Notes under the pieces: generated by a model | Databases searched by the model: none | What the model was told of the DNA's origin: nothing | What the model saw: only the letters and a program-made list of their open reading frames with translations | Assembly: GCA_002377245.1 (NCBI GenBank) | Contig: DFPL01000199.1 | Location: 29,855 to 46,842 of the forward strand | Direction: 5' to 3' | Length of the DNA stretch: 16,988 bases | Source: Enterobacteriaceae bacterium UBA3516 | GTDB lineage: Bacteria; Pseudomonadota; Gammaproteobacteria; Enterobacterales; Enterobacteriaceae | Program-made: the position numbers and the translations under genes | Shown: piece after piece, positions 15,003 to 16,988 of the stretch | Position numbering within the stretch: position 1 is the stretch's first letter | Layout: each line of letters opens with the position of its first letter

Positions 15003-15122
15003 AAGACGGGCGCGGGACCGCGCCCTGAATTTCTTATACATCACCCTCTTGTCAGGTAACAAATGCGTGTCGCCGGAAGAGGGGGGTGTATGCCTTGCGC
15101 GGCAATGTCAGGCTAATCAACT
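15003..15122 (+). promoter_or_regulatory. Structured garR-garK intercistronic spacer
   Basis: This 120-bp gap is much longer than the other gaps in the operon. GGGCGCG (15008-15014) and CGCGCCC (15019-15025) form a GC-rich stem on a GGAC loop, followed by TGAATTTCTTA, a poor U tract. CCCTCTT (15044-15050) can pair with AAGAGGG (15077-15083). TGTCAGG occurs twice (15050-15056, 15106-15112). The garK ribosome-binding site is weak (CAGG ten bases before the ATG). Together these suggest attenuation or lower expression of garK, but no specific regulator is recognised. Confidence 0.5.
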
Positions 15123-16268
15123 ATGAAAATCGTAATCGCCCCAGACTCTTATAAAGAAAGCCTTTCTGCTACCGAGGTAGCCCAGGCGATAGAAAAAGGA
15201 TTTCGGGAAATCTTCCCGGATGCTCAATACGTTTCAGTTCCGGTCGCGGACGGCGGTGAAGGAACGGTTGAGGCCATGATTGCCGCCACAAAAGGTTCGC
15301 AGCATACGGCTTTTGTCACGGGTCCCTTAGGTGAAGAAGTCAATGCATGCTGGGGCATGTCCGGCGACGGTAAAACCGCCTTCATTGAAATGGCAGCCGC
15401 GAGCGGACTGGCACTCGTCCCCCCAGAATTACGTAACCCCTTGATCACCACATCGCGCGGCACCGGGGAGCTTATTTTGCACGCGCTGGAACATGGGGCA
15501 AAGAATATCATTATTGGCATCGGCGGTAGTGCTACTAATGACGGTGGCGCGGGCATGGTTCAGGCGCTGGGCGCAAGACTCAGTGATGCCAATGGCACCG
15601 AAATTGGTAATGGCGGCGGCAGTCTGATGAGCCTGAACTCCATTGATATCTCGGGCCTGGATCCACGCTTAAGTACCTGCACCATTCGGGTAGCTTGTGA
15701 TGTGACCAACCCGTTAACCGGTGAGCAGGGCGCATCCCGCATTTTTGGGCCGCAGAAAGGGGCAACCGAAGAGCTGATCGTCGAACTGGATCGTAATCTC
15801 GGCCACTATGCTGATGTGATCAAAAAATCACTGAACGTCGATGTTAAAAACGTTCCTGGTTCGGGAGCCGCGGGCGGCATGGGGGCAGCATTAATGGCAT
15901 TCCTCGGCGCAGAACTGGGTAGTGGTATTGAGATTGTCACTCAGGCGCTGAACCTGGAAGAGCACATTCATGATTGCACCCTGGTGGTGACCGGTGAAGG
16001 CCGTATCGACAGTCAAAGCATTCACGGTAAAGTGCCGGTGGGCGTGGCGAGTGTGGCGAAGAAATACCACAAGCCCGTTATCGGTATTGCCGGTAGCCTG
16101 ACGCGTGATGTCGGCGTGGTACATCAATATGGTATCGATGCCGTGTTCAGCGTATTAACCAGCATTGGCACCCTGGAAGAGGCCTTCCGCGGCGCATTTG
16201 ATAATATTTATCGCGCCTCACGTAACATCGCCGCCACTTTACGGGTTGGCATGCTGACTGAGGGGTGA
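15123..16268 (+). CDS. garK: GarK, glycerate 2-kinase
   Basis: GarK phosphorylates D-glycerate with ATP to give 2-phosphoglycerate, which enters lower glycolysis. The 381-residue product equals E. coli GarK in length and belongs to the type-1 glycerate kinase family. Conserved blocks are MKIVIAPDSYKESLSA, VADGGEGTVEA (41-51), GIGGSATNDGGAGM (132-145), CDVTNPL (192-198), IFGPQKGA, GAAGGMGAA and GEGRIDSQS (291-299). The start is the only ATG giving the conserved N-terminus, although its ribosome-binding site is poor. Last gene of garPLRK. Its stop codon overlaps the rnpB -35 box, and no terminator lies between them. The paralogue GlxK is excluded by context. Confidence 0.97.
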   Translation: MKIVIAPDSYKESLSATEVAQAIEKGFREIFPDAQYVSVPVADGGEGTVEAMIAATKGSQHTAFVTGPLGEEVNACWGMSGDGKTAFIEMAAASGLALVPPELRNPLITTSRGTGELILHALEHGAKNIIIGIGGSATNDGGAGMVQALGARLSDANGTEIGNGGGSLMSLNSIDISGLDPRLSTCTIRVACDVTNPLTGEQGASRIFGPQKGATEELIVELDRNLGHYADVIKKSLNVDVKNVPGSGAAGGMGAALMAFLGAELGSGIEIVTQALNLEEHIHDCTLVVTGEGRIDSQSIHGKVPVGVASVAKKYHKPVIGIAGSLTRDVGVVHQYGIDAVFSVLTSIGTLEEAFRGAFDNIYRASRNIAATLRVGMLTEG

Positions 16269-16300
16269 CATCAGCGCGCAAACGCTCTATACTGCGCGCC
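16265..16300 (+). promoter_or_regulatory. rnpB promoter
   Basis: GTGACA (16265-16270) and TATACT (16288-16293) are separated by exactly 17 bp, with RNA starting at 16301. The region between the -10 and the start is GCGCGCC, a GC-rich discriminator typical of stringently controlled stable-RNA promoters. GCGCGCA (16274-16280) and TGCGCGC (16293-16299) form an inverted repeat around the -10. The -35 overlaps the garK stop codon (16266-16268). Confidence 0.88.
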
Positions 16301-16683
<383 letters not shown>

Positions 16684-16690
16684 CTTTAAG

Positions 16691-16713
16691 AACCCCGCCT
16701 CGGCGGGGTTTTT
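16691..16713 (+). terminator. rnpB terminator 1
   Basis: AACCCCGC (16691-16698), loop CTCG, GCGGGGTT (16703-16710), then TTT and GCTTTT: a strong intrinsic terminator eight bases past the mature rnpB end. Confidence 0.95.
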
Positions 16714-16802
16714 GCTTTTGTGCCGTTTGAAAAGATGAATGACTGTCCAACGACGCTTTTCATGAAAGAATGCGGCTTATCAGTCAGTTTCGACTGTTTA
16801 AG

Positions 16803-16823
16803 AACCCCGTCTCGGCGGGGTTT
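16803..16823 (+). terminator. rnpB repeat terminator 2
   Basis: AACCCCG (16803-16809) pairs with CGGGGTT (16816-16822), followed by TCTGCTTTT. The T tract is broken by C and G, so it is weaker than terminator 1. Confidence 0.75.
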
Positions 16824-16913
16824 CTGCTTTTGTGCCGTTTGAAAAGATGAATGACTGTCCAACGACGCTTTTCATGAAAGAATGCGGCTTATCAGTCAGT
16901 TCGACTCTTTAAG

Positions 16914-16936
16914 AACCCTGCCTCGCCGGGGTTTTT
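16914..16936 (+). terminator. rnpB repeat terminator 3
   Basis: AACCCTG (16914-16920) pairs with CGGGGTT (16927-16933) through one T-G wobble, followed by TTT and GCTTTT. The stem is weakened by substitutions but the T tract is intact. Confidence 0.65.
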
Positions 16937-16947
16937 GCTTTTGTGCC

Positions 16948-16988
16948 CGGCGAAAACTTCGCTCGATCGGCCCCCTCGCCCCGTTGGG
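16948..16988. other. Unassigned right edge
   Basis: After the last rnpB-derived repeat the final 41 bases are GC-rich and show no recognisable gene start, RNA or repeat. Confidence 0.5.

Larger units (their letters stand above)
16733..16947 (+). repeat. Tandem degenerate copies of the rnpB 3' end and terminator
   Basis: The segment beginning AGATGAATGACTGTCC occurs three times: inside rnpB (16633), then at 16733 and 16845. The spacings are 100 and 112 bp. Each unit contains the P2 3' strand, GGCTTATC, (A/G)GTCAGTT(T)CGAC, TTTAAGAACCC and a GC-rich terminator ending TTTTGTGCC. Copies 2 and 3 carry a 12-base longer middle segment (GCTTTTCATGAAAGAATGC in place of AGAACCC). The third copy decays after GTGCC at 16947. 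Similar 113-bp repeats follow rnpB in E. coli, so this is a conserved peculiarity rather than a new element. Confidence 0.92.

Noticed and set aside
14190..15062. 290-codon open frame on the - strand opposite garR
   Set aside because: Antisense shadow of a highly conserved gene; Cys/His/Phe/Gln-rich low-quality sequence with no motif.
15063..15116. 17-codon frame (ATG at 15063) just before garK
   Set aside because: No usable ribosome-binding site before its first ATG; the frame is explained by a short GC-rich spacer.

Overview
The window is a chromosomal segment from a member of the Enterobacteriaceae. Gene order and protein sequence are close to E. coli and Salmonella but not identical, and I would guess the Enterobacter/Lelliottia/Citrobacter group; the genus cannot be fixed from the sequence alone. 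No phage, transposon, CRISPR or plasmid signature is visible. All genes are intact except yraN, which is cut by the left edge.

Left block (1-3336): the 5' part of yraN (nuclease-fold UPF0102 protein) and lpoA (outer-membrane lipoprotein activator of PBP1A) run leftward and overlap by 43 bp. rsmI (16S rRNA 2'-O-methyltransferase) runs rightward from a 62-bp divergent spacer.

Central block (3405-9726): a complete galactitol operon, gatY-gatZ-gatA-gatB-gatC-gatD, read leftward, followed by gatR (DeoR-family repressor) with its own likely promoter. GatABC import and phosphorylate galactitol, GatD oxidises galactitol-1-phosphate to tagatose-6-phosphate, and GatYZ cleave tagatose-1,6-bisphosphate. 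The tagatose-6-phosphate kinase is not in the window. The gatY and gatR upstream regions share a cluster of CTTTCG/CGAAAG boxes, the probable GatR operators. The gatY promoter also carries a CRP-like site at about -40. In E. coli K-12 the aga (N-acetylgalactosamine) genes occupy this rsmI-garD slot.

Right block (9950-16268): the D-galactarate/D-glucarate pathway. garD (galactarate dehydratase) runs leftward and ends at a UUCG-loop terminator. The garP-garL-garR-garK operon runs rightward from a shared 422-bp regulatory region that holds a near-consensus CRP site and several unassigned inverted and direct repeats. GarP imports the sugar acids, GarD dehydrates galactarate, GarL cleaves the keto-deoxy product to pyruvate and tartronate semialdehyde, GarR makes glycerate, and GarK makes 2-phosphoglycerate.

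Right end (16265-16988): rnpB (RNase P RNA), whose -35 box overlaps the garK stop codon. It is followed by two degenerate tandem copies of the rnpB 3' end plus terminator, giving three successive terminators. The last 40 or so bases show nothing recognisable.

I found no convincing new biological system. The points most worth a second look are regulatory: the GatR operator clusters, the garD-garP control region, the absence of a terminator between garK and rnpB, and the rnpB 3' repeats.
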